Assembly (NCBI RefSeq): GCF_015500075.1
Contig: NZ_CP045496.1
Location: 5,900,001 to 5,964,000, forward strand
Direction: 5' to 3'
DNA length: 64,000 nucleotides
Origin: Mesorhizobium sp. INR15
GTDB taxonomy: Bacteria > Pseudomonadota > Alphaproteobacteria > Rhizobiales > Rhizobiaceae
This document shows, piece by piece, positions 9,148 through 17,759 of this stretch. Both the position numbers and the translations under genes were made by a program. The notes beneath the pieces were generated by a model that was not told the origin of the DNA, made no database searches, and worked only from the letters and a program-made list of their open reading frames with translations. Position 1 is the first letter of the stretch, and the number at the start of each line of letters is the position of its first letter.

Positions 9148-10146
9148 ATGCGTCTTGTTCAGTTCAGAATGTCCGATGGGACCAGGCGGGTTGGTCGGGT
9201 CTCCGAGGATGGCAACCACCTCCACCCGCTCGACAAGACGAGCACCGTCCTGGAACTGGCCGCAGCAGCGATTGCCGAGGGCGTTACCATCGCGGCTCTT
9301 GTCGAAAAGCGGACCAGCACCGAGACAATCGATTATGACCAGTTGCTGCGCGAGGACCGCGTGCTTGTCCCGGTCGACCATCCGGAGCCGGCGCGCTTCC
9401 TCGTTACAGGCACGGGCCTGACCCATACGGGCAGCGCTGCCGCACGCGACAAGATGCATGTGCTCACTCACGGCAAGGACGCCGAGGAATCCGATTCGCT
9501 CAAGATCTTCCGCATGGGCCTTGAAGGCGGCAAGCCCGCCGCCGGCCAGATCGGCATCCAGCCGGAATGGTTCTTCAAGGGCGTCGGCACCTGTGTCGTG
9601 CCGCCAGGTGCGGCGCTGCCGATGCCGGCATTCGCGAAAGCCGGCGCCGAGGAAGCCGAGATTGTCGGGCTCTATCTCAACGGCCCCGATGGCCATCCCT
9701 ACCGTATCGGCTACGCACTTGGGAACGAGTATTCCGACCACGTGACCGAGGCCGAGAACTATCTCTATCTCGCCCATTCCAAGCTGCGCTCCTGCTCGAT
9801 CGGACCGGAACTGCTGATCGGTGACCTGCCGGATGAAGTGCGCGGTCACTCCCGCATCCTGCGCAACGGCGCCGTCATCTGGGAACAGGACTTCCTGTCT
9901 GGTGAAGCGCACATGTCGCACTCGATCGGCAATCTCGAGCATTTCCATTTCCGCTATCCGATGCACCGCAGGCCGGGCGACCTGCATGCCTATTTCTTCG
10001 GCGCGGCGGTGATGAGCTACGCCTCCGGCGTCCAGACGGCGCCCGGCGACGAGTATGAAATCCAGGCACAGACATTCGGCAAGCCACTGCGCAACCGGAT
10101 GGAACAGGTGCCGGACGAGGGACTGGTCGCTGTCACCCAGCTGTGA
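9148..10146 (+). CDS. AraD1/FAH-family protein (2-keto-3-deoxy sugar acid dehydratase or hydrolase)
   Basis: This 332-residue protein of the fumarylacetoacetate-hydrolase superfamily belongs to the AraD1/GguC branch (VTGTGLTHTGSA near residue 90, then a long EAEIVGLY segment with acidic metal ligands). Enzymes in this fold, such as Caulobacter XylX, dehydrate 2-keto-3-deoxypentonates to 2-oxoglutarate semialdehyde; others hydrolyse 2,4-diketo intermediates. Position after an aldose dehydrogenase and an aldonate dehydratase supports the first role. No semialdehyde dehydrogenase is visible nearby, so the last step must be encoded elsewhere. Confidence 0.85.
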   Translation: MRLVQFRMSDGTRRVGRVSEDGNHLHPLDKTSTVLELAAAAIAEGVTIAALVEKRTSTETIDYDQLLREDRVLVPVDHPEPARFLVTGTGLTHTGSAAARDKMHVLTHGKDAEESDSLKIFRMGLEGGKPAAGQIGIQPEWFFKGVGTCVVPPGAALPMPAFAKAGAEEAEIVGLYLNGPDGHPYRIGYALGNEYSDHVTEAENYLYLAHSKLRSCSIGPELLIGDLPDEVRGHSRILRNGAVIWEQDFLSGEAHMSHSIGNLEHFHFRYPMHRRPGDLHAYFFGAAVMSYASGVQTAPGDEYEIQAQTFGKPLRNRMEQVPDEGLVAVTQL

Positions 10147-10196
10147 CGGCGAAGGTCCAAACCACGGTCCACCAGAACGACAATGGGAGATTAAAA

Positions 10197-11222
10197 ATGG
10201 GACTGAAGAAACTGTTTCTGAAAATGGCGACCATCGGGCTCGGTATCGGCCTGATGACATCGGCGGCACTGGCGGCGAACCTCAGGGTTCTGGCCTGGGA
10301 CGGCTATGCCGACCCGGACTGGGTCAAGGATTTCACCGCCGCGACCGGCATCGGCGTCGATGTCGTCTTCATCGGCAGCGATGACGAGATCTGGGCCAAG
10401 ATCAAGGGCAGCGAAGGCCAAGACTTCGACGTCTTCGCCGTCAACACCGCCCAGCTGCAGCGCTACATCAAGGCCGACCTGGTGTCACCGATCGACGTCA
10501 GCAAGCTCGCCAACCAGAAGGAAGTGCTGCCGCGCTTCCGCGATCTGACGGCGGTCAGCGGCGTCACCAAGGACGGCAAGGTCTACGGCATTCCGTTCTG
10601 CTTCGATTCCATCGGGCTGATCTACGACACCGACAAGGTCAAGCCGGCGCCGACATCGATGTCGGTTCTCTGGGACCCGGCATACAAGGGCAAAGTGCTG
10701 GCCTACGACAATGGCGAGCACAATTTCTCGTTCACGGCGCTGACGCTCGGCTACAAGGATCCGTTCAATCTCAGCGAAGAGCAGATGGCGGCGGTCAAGG
10801 CCAAGCTGGTCGAGCTCAAGCGCAATGTGCTGAGCTTCTACACCACCGCCGACGAAGCGCAGCAGATCTACCAGAACAATGATGTCGCTCTGATCTGGGC
10901 CAACTATGGCCAGCAGCAGGTCAAGGCGCTGCAGAAGATCGGCGCTCACGTCGCCTACGTCAATCCAAGCGAGGGTGCTCTGGCCTGGCTCGACAACTGG
11001 GTCATCTCCAAGGGCGTCCGCGACAATGCCGCCGCCGAGAAATGGATCGACTTCATGCTGACCAAGAAGGTCAGCGGCGCGCTTTCCGAGCGCACCGGCT
11101 TCGGCAACACCGTGACCGAAACCAGCAGCGCCGGCGGCAACGACAAGCTGGTCTGGCTCAATAATGTCGAGGATCCGCTGAAGCGTTCGGACATGTGGAA
11201 CGAGGTCAAGGCGACGCCCTGA
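10197..11222 (+). CDS. PotD-type ABC substrate-binding protein
   Basis: This 341-residue exported binding protein has a signal peptide (Lys-rich start, hydrophobic core, SAALAAN cleavage region). The mature start NLRVLAWDGYADPDWVKDF is typical of the spermidine/putrescine-binding PotD/PotF group. I start it at 10197, after the ribosome-binding site GGGAGA, although the frame is open to 10143 where it overlaps the previous stop. Its place at the end of a sugar-oxidation operon suggests the ligand may be a sugar acid or amine derivative rather than a polyamine; that is inference. Confidence 0.88.
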   Translation: MGLKKLFLKMATIGLGIGLMTSAALAANLRVLAWDGYADPDWVKDFTAATGIGVDVVFIGSDDEIWAKIKGSEGQDFDVFAVNTAQLQRYIKADLVSPIDVSKLANQKEVLPRFRDLTAVSGVTKDGKVYGIPFCFDSIGLIYDTDKVKPAPTSMSVLWDPAYKGKVLAYDNGEHNFSFTALTLGYKDPFNLSEEQMAAVKAKLVELKRNVLSFYTTADEAQQIYQNNDVALIWANYGQQQVKALQKIGAHVAYVNPSEGALAWLDNWVISKGVRDNAAAEKWIDFMLTKKVSGALSERTGFGNTVTETSSAGGNDKLVWLNNVEDPLKRSDMWNEVKATP

Positions 11223-11249
11223 TCTCTTCGCGTTATGATTTGATGGACC

Positions 11250-11276
11250 CGGCGGTCCGGACATTCCGGACCGCCG
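11250..11276 (+). terminator. GC-rich hairpin between the binding-protein and ATPase genes
   Basis: CGGCGGTCCGG, a 5-base loop, and CCGGACCGCCG make an 11-base-pair perfect stem 28 bases after the binding-protein stop. Only a short A-run follows, with no T-run, so this looks like a 3' stabiliser or partial attenuator. It would allow more binding protein than ATPase or permease to be made from one transcript. Confidence 0.6.
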
Positions 11277-11300
11277 AAAAGCGCATGTCGAGAGTATTCC

Positions 11301-12395
11301 ATGAACCAGACCACCGACCTGCTGACGCTGCGGTCCGTCTCCAAATCCTACGGCAATGTGCCGGTGCTGCACGGCATCGACCTGTCGATCAGGGATGGCG
11401 AATTCCTGACCGTTCTCGGCCCTTCAGGCTCCGGCAAGACCACGGTGTTGCGGCTTATCGGCGGCCTTGAGCCGCTGACCGGCGGCGAGATCCGGCTTGA
11501 CGGCCAGGACATCGGCCGCATGCCGATCAACCGGCGGCCGTTCAACACAGTGTTCCAGGACTACGCGCTGTTCCCGCACCTGACCGTTTCCGGCAATGTC
11601 GGCTACGGGCTTTCCGTCCGCCATGTGCCGCGCAAGGAGATTGCACGCCGCGTTGCAGAAGCACTTGAGCTGGTCCAGCTCGGGCGCTTCGCCGATCGCT
11701 TTCCAGCGCAGCTTTCCGGTGGCCAGCGCCAACGCGTCGCCTTGGCCCGCGCGCTGATCTGCCAGCCGCGCCTTATCCTGCTCGACGAGCCGCTGGCGGC
11801 GCTCGACCTTGAACTGCGCCGGCAGATGCAGGAATTCCTGAAATCCATCCAGCGCGAAATCAAGACCACCTTCCTGTTCGTGACGCACGACCAGGAGGAA
11901 GCCATTGGAATGGCCGATCGTATCTGCGTCATGGAGGCCGGCCATATCCGCCAGCTCGGCACACCGCATGAGCTCTATTACAAGCCCAACTGCGAATTCG
12001 TGGCGCGCTTCTTCGGCGAGAACAATCTTGTGGCGGGCAAGCTCGGGCCGGTGCAGGGCGAGCTACGCTCGATCGAGACGGCGCTCGGCCGCATGGTCTG
12101 CTCGATCGGCGACCAACCCCATTTGAAATCAGCAGCGGATGGCGCCAGCGCGTTCGCCGCCTTCCGTCCCGAAGCCTTGCATGTTGCCACGGCGCAAGAC
12201 ACAGAAAACCGCTTTTCCGGCACGATCACCGATCTCGCATTCGCCGGCTCCTCGACCGTCGCCACCATCACAGCAGGCGAAGCCAACCGCCTGAGGCTGC
12301 GCGTCCCAAGCCGCGTCGACGGCAGCGCATTGAAGTCCGGCGTGGCGGTATCCCTGTCGTTTGCGCCGCACGAAGGCCATCTGGTGCTGGCATGA
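11301..12395 (+). CDS. PotA-type ABC transporter ATP-binding protein
   Basis: This 364-residue ATPase has Walker A GPSGSGKTT near residue 38, the signature LSGGQRQRV, Walker B LILLDEP and the switch in VTHDQEEA, followed by a C-terminal TOBE/MOP-like domain (residues about 245-364). That domain order is usual for polyamine/Fe/sugar importers of the PotA-MalK type. It overlaps the next permease by 4 bases. Confidence 0.92.
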   Translation: MNQTTDLLTLRSVSKSYGNVPVLHGIDLSIRDGEFLTVLGPSGSGKTTVLRLIGGLEPLTGGEIRLDGQDIGRMPINRRPFNTVFQDYALFPHLTVSGNVGYGLSVRHVPRKEIARRVAEALELVQLGRFADRFPAQLSGGQRQRVALARALICQPRLILLDEPLAALDLELRRQMQEFLKSIQREIKTTFLFVTHDQEEAIGMADRICVMEAGHIRQLGTPHELYYKPNCEFVARFFGENNLVAGKLGPVQGELRSIETALGRMVCSIGDQPHLKSAADGASAFAAFRPEALHVATAQDTENRFSGTITDLAFAGSSTVATITAGEANRLRLRVPSRVDGSALKSGVAVSLSFAPHEGHLVLA

Positions 12396-13264
12396 GCAGC
12401 GCCGGTTCGGTACGGCCAGCGGAGAACCGGCTGTCGCAACTGGTCACGGTTCTGGCTTTCGCCTTGCCCGTGGTCTTCGTTCTCGTGCCACTGGCGATCT
12501 TCCTCGGCTACAGTTTCTTCAGCGTCGACCAGGGCACGATCGTCCATGATCTGTCGCTGGGCAACTATATCCGCTTCTTCACCGATCCGGTCTTTCCCAG
12601 GGTGTTCTGGAACACCATCGTTTTGTGTCTCTCGGTGGCGGCAATCTGCATCCTGCTTGCCTATCCCGCCGCCTATTTCCTGACAACGCTGAAAGGGCGC
12701 TGGCGCTATGCCTTGCTGATGCTGCTGCTGGTGCCGCTCCTGATGAGCTATGTCATCAAAATCTATGCCATCCGCAGCATCCTTGGCCTCAACGGCTTTC
12801 TCAACAAGGCGCTGGTGGCGGTTGGCATCCTGCAGGAGCCGTCGACGCTTTTCGTCTTCAACATGAACGCCATTCTGCTGACGCTTACCTTGCTGCTGAT
12901 CCCCTTCGCCATCCTGCCGATCTTCCTGTCGCTGGAGCGGATTCCGCAGGTCCTGCTGCGCGCCTCCGATGATCTCGGCGCCAGTGGCCTGCAGACATTC
13001 CTGCGCATCACCTTGCCGCTCAGCTTGCCCGGTGTCGCCTCGGCGGCAAGCTTCGTCTTCGTGCTGGCGATCGGCGATTTCCTGACGCCGCAAATGGTCG
13101 GCGGTATCAGCGGTTTCACCTTTGGCCGTATTCTCTACAGCCAGTTCGGCACGGCCTATAACTGGCCGTTCGGCGCGGCCCTGTCGGTGGCGCTGGCCAT
13201 TGTGGTCATCGCGGCCATTCTTGTCGGCGAGCGTTTCGGGCGCAGCCGAGGGACTTCGATATGA
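12392..13264 (+). CDS. PotB-type ABC transporter permease
   Basis: This 290-residue inner-membrane protein has six predicted membrane segments and the coupling loop around residues 185-215 (DDLGASGLQTFLRITLPLSLPGV). The FFTDPVFPRVFWNT periplasmic segment after the first helix is typical of PotB. It overlaps both neighbours by 4 bases and would form the channel with the next gene product. Confidence 0.9.
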   Translation: MSSAGSVRPAENRLSQLVTVLAFALPVVFVLVPLAIFLGYSFFSVDQGTIVHDLSLGNYIRFFTDPVFPRVFWNTIVLCLSVAAICILLAYPAAYFLTTLKGRWRYALLMLLLVPLLMSYVIKIYAIRSILGLNGFLNKALVAVGILQEPSTLFVFNMNAILLTLTLLLIPFAILPIFLSLERIPQVLLRASDDLGASGLQTFLRITLPLSLPGVASAASFVFVLAIGDFLTPQMVGGISGFTFGRILYSQFGTAYNWPFGAALSVALAIVVIAAILVGERFGRSRGTSI

Positions 13265-14061
13265 GCGCCCTGCCCCGGCCGTCGACGATCTTTCTGGCGG
13301 CGATCACGACACTGGTTGCCGTGCTGCTCTACAGCCCGCTGTTCGTGCCGATCGTGTCGTCGTTCTTCACGGTTTCGCATGGCGATGTCGACTGGTCTTC
13401 GCCGACATTCGCGACCTATGTGGCGCTCGCCGAGAACCACGATATCCTGGCGGCCTTGCGCACCACGCTGATCGTCGGTGTCTGCACCGTCATCCTGTCC
13501 GTGGTCAGCGGCACGCTGCTGGCGCTCTACTATCATGGGCGCAGGGCGGGACGCTCGACGTTGCAGTTCATCATCTTCCTGCCGTTCCTGATGCCGCCGA
13601 TCATCAGCGGCCTGGCGCTCTTGATCTTCTTCCGCGAAATCGGCCTCGAACGCTCGCTGCTGACGGTCGTCATCGGACATACCGTCTTCGTTTTGGCGAT
13701 CGTCTACCGCACGGTGCTGATGCGCCTGCAGTCGATGAGCCGCACGCTGGTTGAAGCCTCCTACGATCTTGGCGCGACGGGCTGGCAGACATTCTGGCGC
13801 ATCATCCTGCCAAACCTGTCGAGCGCGATGGTCGGCGGCGCCATCCTCGCCTTCGCCCTGTCCTTCGACGAGACCATGATCACCATCCTGGTGACCGGCA
13901 CCCAGAGTACGCTGCCCGTCAGGCTGTGGGCGATGATGCGGCTTGGCTTTTCACCCGACATCAATGCGCTGGTCGCATTGATCCTCATGTTCACCGTGCT
14001 GCTTTGCGTACTTGCCGCCCGCTTCCTCATTCCCAAGCAGATGGCGACGCAACGGAATTGA
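13261..14061 (+). CDS. PotC-type ABC transporter permease
   Basis: This 266-residue inner-membrane protein shows six hydrophobic segments and the coupling loop YDLGATGWQTFWRIILPNL near residue 165. A late SFDETMITILVTG segment is characteristic of PotC/PotI permeases. It is the last gene of the sugar-oxidation operon and converges on the LysR gene with 5 bases between stops. I see no clear terminator in that gap. Confidence 0.9.
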   Translation: MSALPRPSTIFLAAITTLVAVLLYSPLFVPIVSSFFTVSHGDVDWSSPTFATYVALAENHDILAALRTTLIVGVCTVILSVVSGTLLALYYHGRRAGRSTLQFIIFLPFLMPPIISGLALLIFFREIGLERSLLTVVIGHTVFVLAIVYRTVLMRLQSMSRTLVEASYDLGATGWQTFWRIILPNLSSAMVGGAILAFALSFDETMITILVTGTQSTLPVRLWAMMRLGFSPDINALVALILMFTVLLCVLAARFLIPKQMATQRN

Positions 14062-14066
14062 CGGCC

Positions 14067-14981
14067 TCAGCTTGCGGCAGTGAAGGCTCGGTTGCGGTCG
14101 ATCAACTCACGAACGAAGGCCTGGACGAGGCTTCGTGTTTCGTCGGCCTTGCGGTAGGCAATCAGGTGCCTAGAGGAGAAGGTGTAGGATCCCGGCTTGA
14201 TCGCCCGCAAGTCACCGCTCTCGACCCATGACGACGCGAAATGCATCGGCAGGAAGCCGATGAAATTGCCCGACAGGATCAGCATCAACTGCGCTTCCAT
14301 GTGGATGACCGATGCGCTGGCTCTCGGGTGCCCGACCAAATAGAGATCGTCGAAATAGCGATAGCTGCGCACTGAAAATCGGGCCGCGTCGATCGCGCCC
14401 TGGTCGATGCGGGAATCGTGCAGGGCGAAGAGCGGATGCCGCCGGCCGCAATAGAGGAAATGCGGTTCGCCGCAATAGTCCCGATAGACAACGCCCGGCG
14501 CCTTCTGCGACAGCGGCCCGATGACGACGTCGCGCTCGCCATCGGCGACCTGCTGTTCAAGTTCGGACGGTGTGCCCAGGGTCAAATCGATAAAGACGTC
14601 GGAATCAGGTCCCATGAAGCGCTTCAGAGCGTGCTGGATGCCCAGTTCATCGCTTGTGAACACGCCATCCGAAGTCCCGATGCGCAGCCGACCCGACAGG
14701 CTGCCGCTGGCCGCGCTGATGCGATGGCCGAAATCGTCGAGATCGCGGAACAGCTTGAGTGCCGCATCATAGGTCGCCTGTCCGACCTCGGTGAGACGGA
14801 ACTGCTTGCGCCCGCGATGACAGAGTTGCGCACCGATGCGCTTCTCCAACTCCGCCAGATGCGTGCTGAGCGTCGGCTGCGACAAGTTGAGGGTGATCTG
14901 CGCATCGGCGAACCCCCCTGAATCCGCCAGTGCCACGAAGACGCGGAGCAGACGGATATCGATGTTGTCGAGCCGCCGCAT
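14067..14981 (-). CDS. LysR-type transcriptional regulator
   Basis: This 304-residue regulator starts MRRLDNIDIRLLRVFVALADSGGF, a typical LysR N-terminal helix-turn-helix, with LNLSQPTLSTHLAELEKRIG as recognition region (residues about 30-50), followed by a periplasmic-binding-protein-like effector domain. The longer frame to 15095 lacks support; GGGGAGG just upstream of 14981 is a strong ribosome-binding site. It is divergent from the importer and enzyme genes at 15098-20973 and is the obvious candidate for their control. Confidence 0.9.
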   Translation of the reverse strand: MRRLDNIDIRLLRVFVALADSGGFADAQITLNLSQPTLSTHLAELEKRIGAQLCHRGRKQFRLTEVGQATYDAALKLFRDLDDFGHRISAASGSLSGRLRIGTSDGVFTSDELGIQHALKRFMGPDSDVFIDLTLGTPSELEQQVADGERDVVIGPLSQKAPGVVYRDYCGEPHFLYCGRRHPLFALHDSRIDQGAIDAARFSVRSYRYFDDLYLVGHPRASASVIHMEAQLMLILSGNFIGFLPMHFASSWVESGDLRAIKPGSYTFSSRHLIAYRKADETRSLVQAFVRELIDRNRAFTAAS

Positions 14982-15004
14982 GCCTGCCTCCCCGATCGGT
15001 GATG

Positions 15005-15022
15005 CATCGACATTATTCGATG
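15005..15022. promoter_or_regulatory. Inverted repeat in the LysR/importer divergent region (candidate LysR site)
   Basis: CATCG, 8 bases, CGATG forms an inverted repeat in the AT-rich intergenic region between the LysR gene and the divergent binding-protein gene. A second similar TTCGA half-site follows within 15 bases. This fits the usual LysR arrangement of a regulatory site between divergent promoters, but a match to T-N11-A was not established. Confidence 0.35.
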
Positions 15023-15097
15023 TAAAATTCGAAATAAACTCATTTACATGAATGTTGAAAATCGCGACCCTTGGCGCAACAAAAATGGGGAACAATC

Positions 15098-16090
15098 ATG
15101 AAAACAACATTCGCCACAGCGCTGTCCGCGGCATTTCTGCTCGCCAGTTCGCAATTCGCCTTGAGTGCCGACCAAATCCGCATCCTGGCTCCAACCTGGC
15201 TGGGGTTTGCACCTGTCCACATCGCCAGCGATCTCGGCTGCTTCGCCGCCAAGGACCTCGATGTCAGCATCAAGTTCGAGGACGATCTGACCAATGTCAT
15301 GGCGGCGATGGCGCGCGGCGATATCGAGATGCAGATGCGCTCCGTCGGCGAGTATCAGGGCCGTCCGCGTGACGCATCGACGCCAGGCATCATCATCGGC
15401 ACCATCGATGAATCCGTCGGCGGCGACGGCGTCATCACGGACGACGCGATCAAGTCGGTCGCCGATCTCAAGGGCAAGGTGGTCGCGGCAGAGCCTAATA
15501 TTCCTTCACGCCTGCTGCTTCAGATGGAGCTCAAACAAGCCGGCCTGTCGTTGAAGGATCTCCAGATCAAGGACATCGCCACGGCTGATACGGGCGCGGT
15601 TTTCGTCGACCCGTCGATTGCCGCGGTCGCGACCTACGAGCCGTTCATGTCCCAGGCAATCAAGGCCTCCACTCGCCCGGGTGCCCGCATGCTGGTCTCG
15701 TCCAAGGATCACCGCGGCATCATCATCGACGCGATCATCGTCCGCAATGACGACTTCAAGGCGAGCCCGGACAAATACGCCAGGTTCCTCGGCTGCATCT
15801 ATGACGCCGTTGATTTCATCAAGGCGGAGCCCGCGAAATTCGCCGACATGGCCTCCAAGCATTTCGGCCTGACACCGGCTGAAGTGTCCGATATCGTCAA
15901 CTCCAGCCTGTCCTACACGACGCTCGCGGAATCGCTCGCCTACATGGGCAAGGCCGGAGAAAAGGGCACGCTGCACGGCATATTCGACACCGTGATGGAG
16001 CTCAACCTGGAGAACGGCGCCGCCGACACCAAACTTGTGGCGGCCGACCAGATCGACAATTCCGCGATCAACAAGGTGCCGGTGAAATAG
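15098..16090 (+). CDS. NMT1/SsuA-like ABC substrate-binding protein
   Basis: This 330-residue exported protein has a signal peptide ending near residue 23 (SQFALSAD) and a mature start QIRILAPTWLGFAPVHIASDLG, the usual beginning of taurine/nitrate/pyrimidine-precursor binding proteins (W-x-G-x-A-P...A-x-x-x-G). The central SVADLKGKVVAA hinge block also fits. GGGGAACA before 15098 supports the start. It is divergent from a LysR gene and upstream of two SDRs, a creatininase and a ureohydrolase, so the ligand may be a nitrogen-rich ring or guanidino compound. Confidence 0.88.
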   Translation: MKTTFATALSAAFLLASSQFALSADQIRILAPTWLGFAPVHIASDLGCFAAKDLDVSIKFEDDLTNVMAAMARGDIEMQMRSVGEYQGRPRDASTPGIIIGTIDESVGGDGVITDDAIKSVADLKGKVVAAEPNIPSRLLLQMELKQAGLSLKDLQIKDIATADTGAVFVDPSIAAVATYEPFMSQAIKASTRPGARMLVSSKDHRGIIIDAIIVRNDDFKASPDKYARFLGCIYDAVDFIKAEPAKFADMASKHFGLTPAEVSDIVNSSLSYTTLAESLAYMGKAGEKGTLHGIFDTVMELNLENGAADTKLVAADQIDNSAINKVPVK

Positions 16091-16097
16091 CACTACC

Positions 16098-16139
16098 GAC
16101 CAGGGTCCGGCGGGTGCCACCTGGCGCCTGCCGGTGGTC
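16098..16139 (+). terminator. Hairpin between the binding-protein and permease genes
   Basis: Starting 7 bases after the binding-protein stop, CCGGCGGGTGCC pairs with GGCGCCTGCCGG across a 4-base loop (two G-U pairs in RNA). Outer arms GACCA and TGGTC extend it. No T-run follows, so it is likely a processing or stabilising element within the operon. Confidence 0.55.
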
Positions 16140-16194
16140 TCTTCATCAGCCGCTCCCAAAGAGAGCGCGCTTTCGATCACCCGGGGATAGTGAT

Positions 16195-16977
16195 TTGTTC
16201 AGCAGCCTGTTTGTTTTTCGCGGCCGTGCGTCGCCGGTGGTGGAGTTTGCCGTCAGTGTCGCGGCTGCAGTGTTCGTCGTTGCGCTTTGGGAACTGGCGG
16301 CACGTGCCGGCTTTATCGCGCCGCAGTTCCTGCCATCGCCGAGCCGCGTCGTCGTCGCCCTGTGGACGATGCTGACCGAGCAGAACCTGCTCTGGCATGT
16401 CGGGGTTTCGACCCTCCGCGTCTGGATCGCCTTCCTGCTTGCCGCTGTCATGGCGATCCCGATCGGCATCATGATGAGCAGCTACCGGATCGTCGGCGCG
16501 GCGCTGGAGCCAATGATCGACTTCATCCGCTACTTGCCGGTGCCAGCACTTGTGCCGCTGTCCATCATCTGGTTCGGCGTCGGCGAGGAGACCAAGATCT
16601 TCCTGCTCTGGCTGGGTACATTCTTCCAGCTCGTGCTGCTCGTCGCCGACGACATGCGGCGGGTGCCGCAGGAGTTCGTCGAGGTCGCCCGCACCGTGGG
16701 CGCCAATTCGCGGCAGGTGATGACCGATGTCGCCCTGCGCTGGATGGGGCCGACGCTGCTCGACAATCTCAGGATCACGCTCGGCTGGTGCTGGACCTAC
16801 CTGATCATCGCCGAGATCGTCGCCGCCGATTCCGGCATCGGCTATGTGATCTGGACGGCGCGGCGTTTCGTCAAGACGCCCGAGGTCATGGCGGGTGTCG
16901 TCGTCATCGGCCTGATCGGCCTCATCACCGACCAATTCCTTCGCCTGCTTCACCGCCGGCTGTTCCGGTATCTGTGA
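16195..16977 (+). CDS. ABC transporter permease, taurine/sulfonate type
   Basis: This inner-membrane permease of about 260 residues has the BPD_transp_1 fold and a coupling loop near residues 162-190 (VGANSRQVMTDVALRWMGPTLL). The frame is open from a GTG at 16114, but the first 27 residues there overlap the hairpin and look non-native. I prefer the TTG at 16195 (reading FSSLFVF after Met), with GGGGA upstream. It pairs with the ATPase starting 5 bases after its stop. Confidence 0.85.
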   Translation: MFSSLFVFRGRASPVVEFAVSVAAAVFVVALWELAARAGFIAPQFLPSPSRVVVALWTMLTEQNLLWHVGVSTLRVWIAFLLAAVMAIPIGIMMSSYRIVGAALEPMIDFIRYLPVPALVPLSIIWFGVGEETKIFLLWLGTFFQLVLLVADDMRRVPQEFVEVARTVGANSRQVMTDVALRWMGPTLLDNLRITLGWCWTYLIIAEIVAADSGIGYVIWTARRFVKTPEVMAGVVVIGLIGLITDQFLRLLHRRLFRYL

Positions 16978-16982
16978 GGGAT

Positions 16983-17759
16983 ATGACAATGAGCGGATAT
17001 GTTCAGTTCGTTGACACGGCGAAGTCCTTCGGCCCGGTCAATGTCGTTCGCAAGACCAGCCTTGGGCTCGACCGCAATTCACTGGTCGTATTCCTCGGGC
17101 CGTCGGGCTGCGGCAAGACCACGCTGATGCGCATGGTCGGCGGCCTTGACGAGCCGAGTTCGGGCTCGATCCTGCTTGGCGGCGAGAAGGTGGTGAAGCC
17201 TGACCGCCGGCGCGGCATGGTGTTCCAGTCCTATTCATCCTTTCCCTGGCTGACCGTCGAGAAGAATATCGCCTTCGGCATGCGCTACAGGAAGGACCTT
17301 GACGCCGGCCAAAAGGCTGAACGCATCGGCCACTATCTCGATCTGTTTGGTCTCGCCGACTTCGCCGGCTCCTATCCGAACCGTATCTCTGGCGGCATGC
17401 GCCAGCGCGTCGCCATTGCGCGAACCCTGGCAGCGGGGTCGGATGTGCTGCTGATGGACGAACCCTTCGGCGCGCTCGATGCGTTGACCCGCGAACGCCT
17501 TCAGGTCGAGTTGCGGCAGATCCAGATCCGCGAGGAAAAGACGGTCATCTTCGTCACCCATGATGTCGAGGAAGCGGTGTTCCTTGCCGACCGGATCATC
17601 CTGTTCTCGCGCAGGCCGGCCTCGGTGGTGGCCGACATAGATGTGGCGGCCGAGCTCGGTCCGGATCGGCCGTTGGAGATCCGGGAAACCCAGAAATTCT
17701 TCGAATTGCGAAACAAGGTCCTGCACCTGATCCGCAACGAAACCGGAGTGGTCGTATGA
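16983..17759 (+). CDS. ABC transporter ATP-binding protein, nitrate/sulfonate/taurine type
   Basis: This 258-residue ATPase has Walker A GPSGCGKTT near residue 39, Q-loop FQSYSSFPWLTV, signature ISGGMRQRV, Walker B VLLMDEP and the switch in VTHDVEEA. The ATG at 16983 (or 16989, two codons later) follows GAGGGAT. The open frame extends far upstream inside the permease gene but that part is a shadow. It overlaps the SDR gene that follows by 4 bases, coupling transport to metabolism. Confidence 0.92.
   Translation: MTMSGYVQFVDTAKSFGPVNVVRKTSLGLDRNSLVVFLGPSGCGKTTLMRMVGGLDEPSSGSILLGGEKVVKPDRRRGMVFQSYSSFPWLTVEKNIAFGMRYRKDLDAGQKAERIGHYLDLFGLADFAGSYPNRISGGMRQRVAIARTLAAGSDVLLMDEPFGALDALTRERLQVELRQIQIREEKTVIFVTHDVEEAVFLADRIILFSRRPASVVADIDVAAELGPDRPLEIRETQKFFELRNKVLHLIRNETGVVV

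Noticed and set aside
16287..16982. N-terminal extension of the ATPase frame inside the permease gene
   Set aside because: Residues before the ATG at 16983 are a frame shadow of the permease. The ATPase domain and a ribosome-binding site start at 16983.
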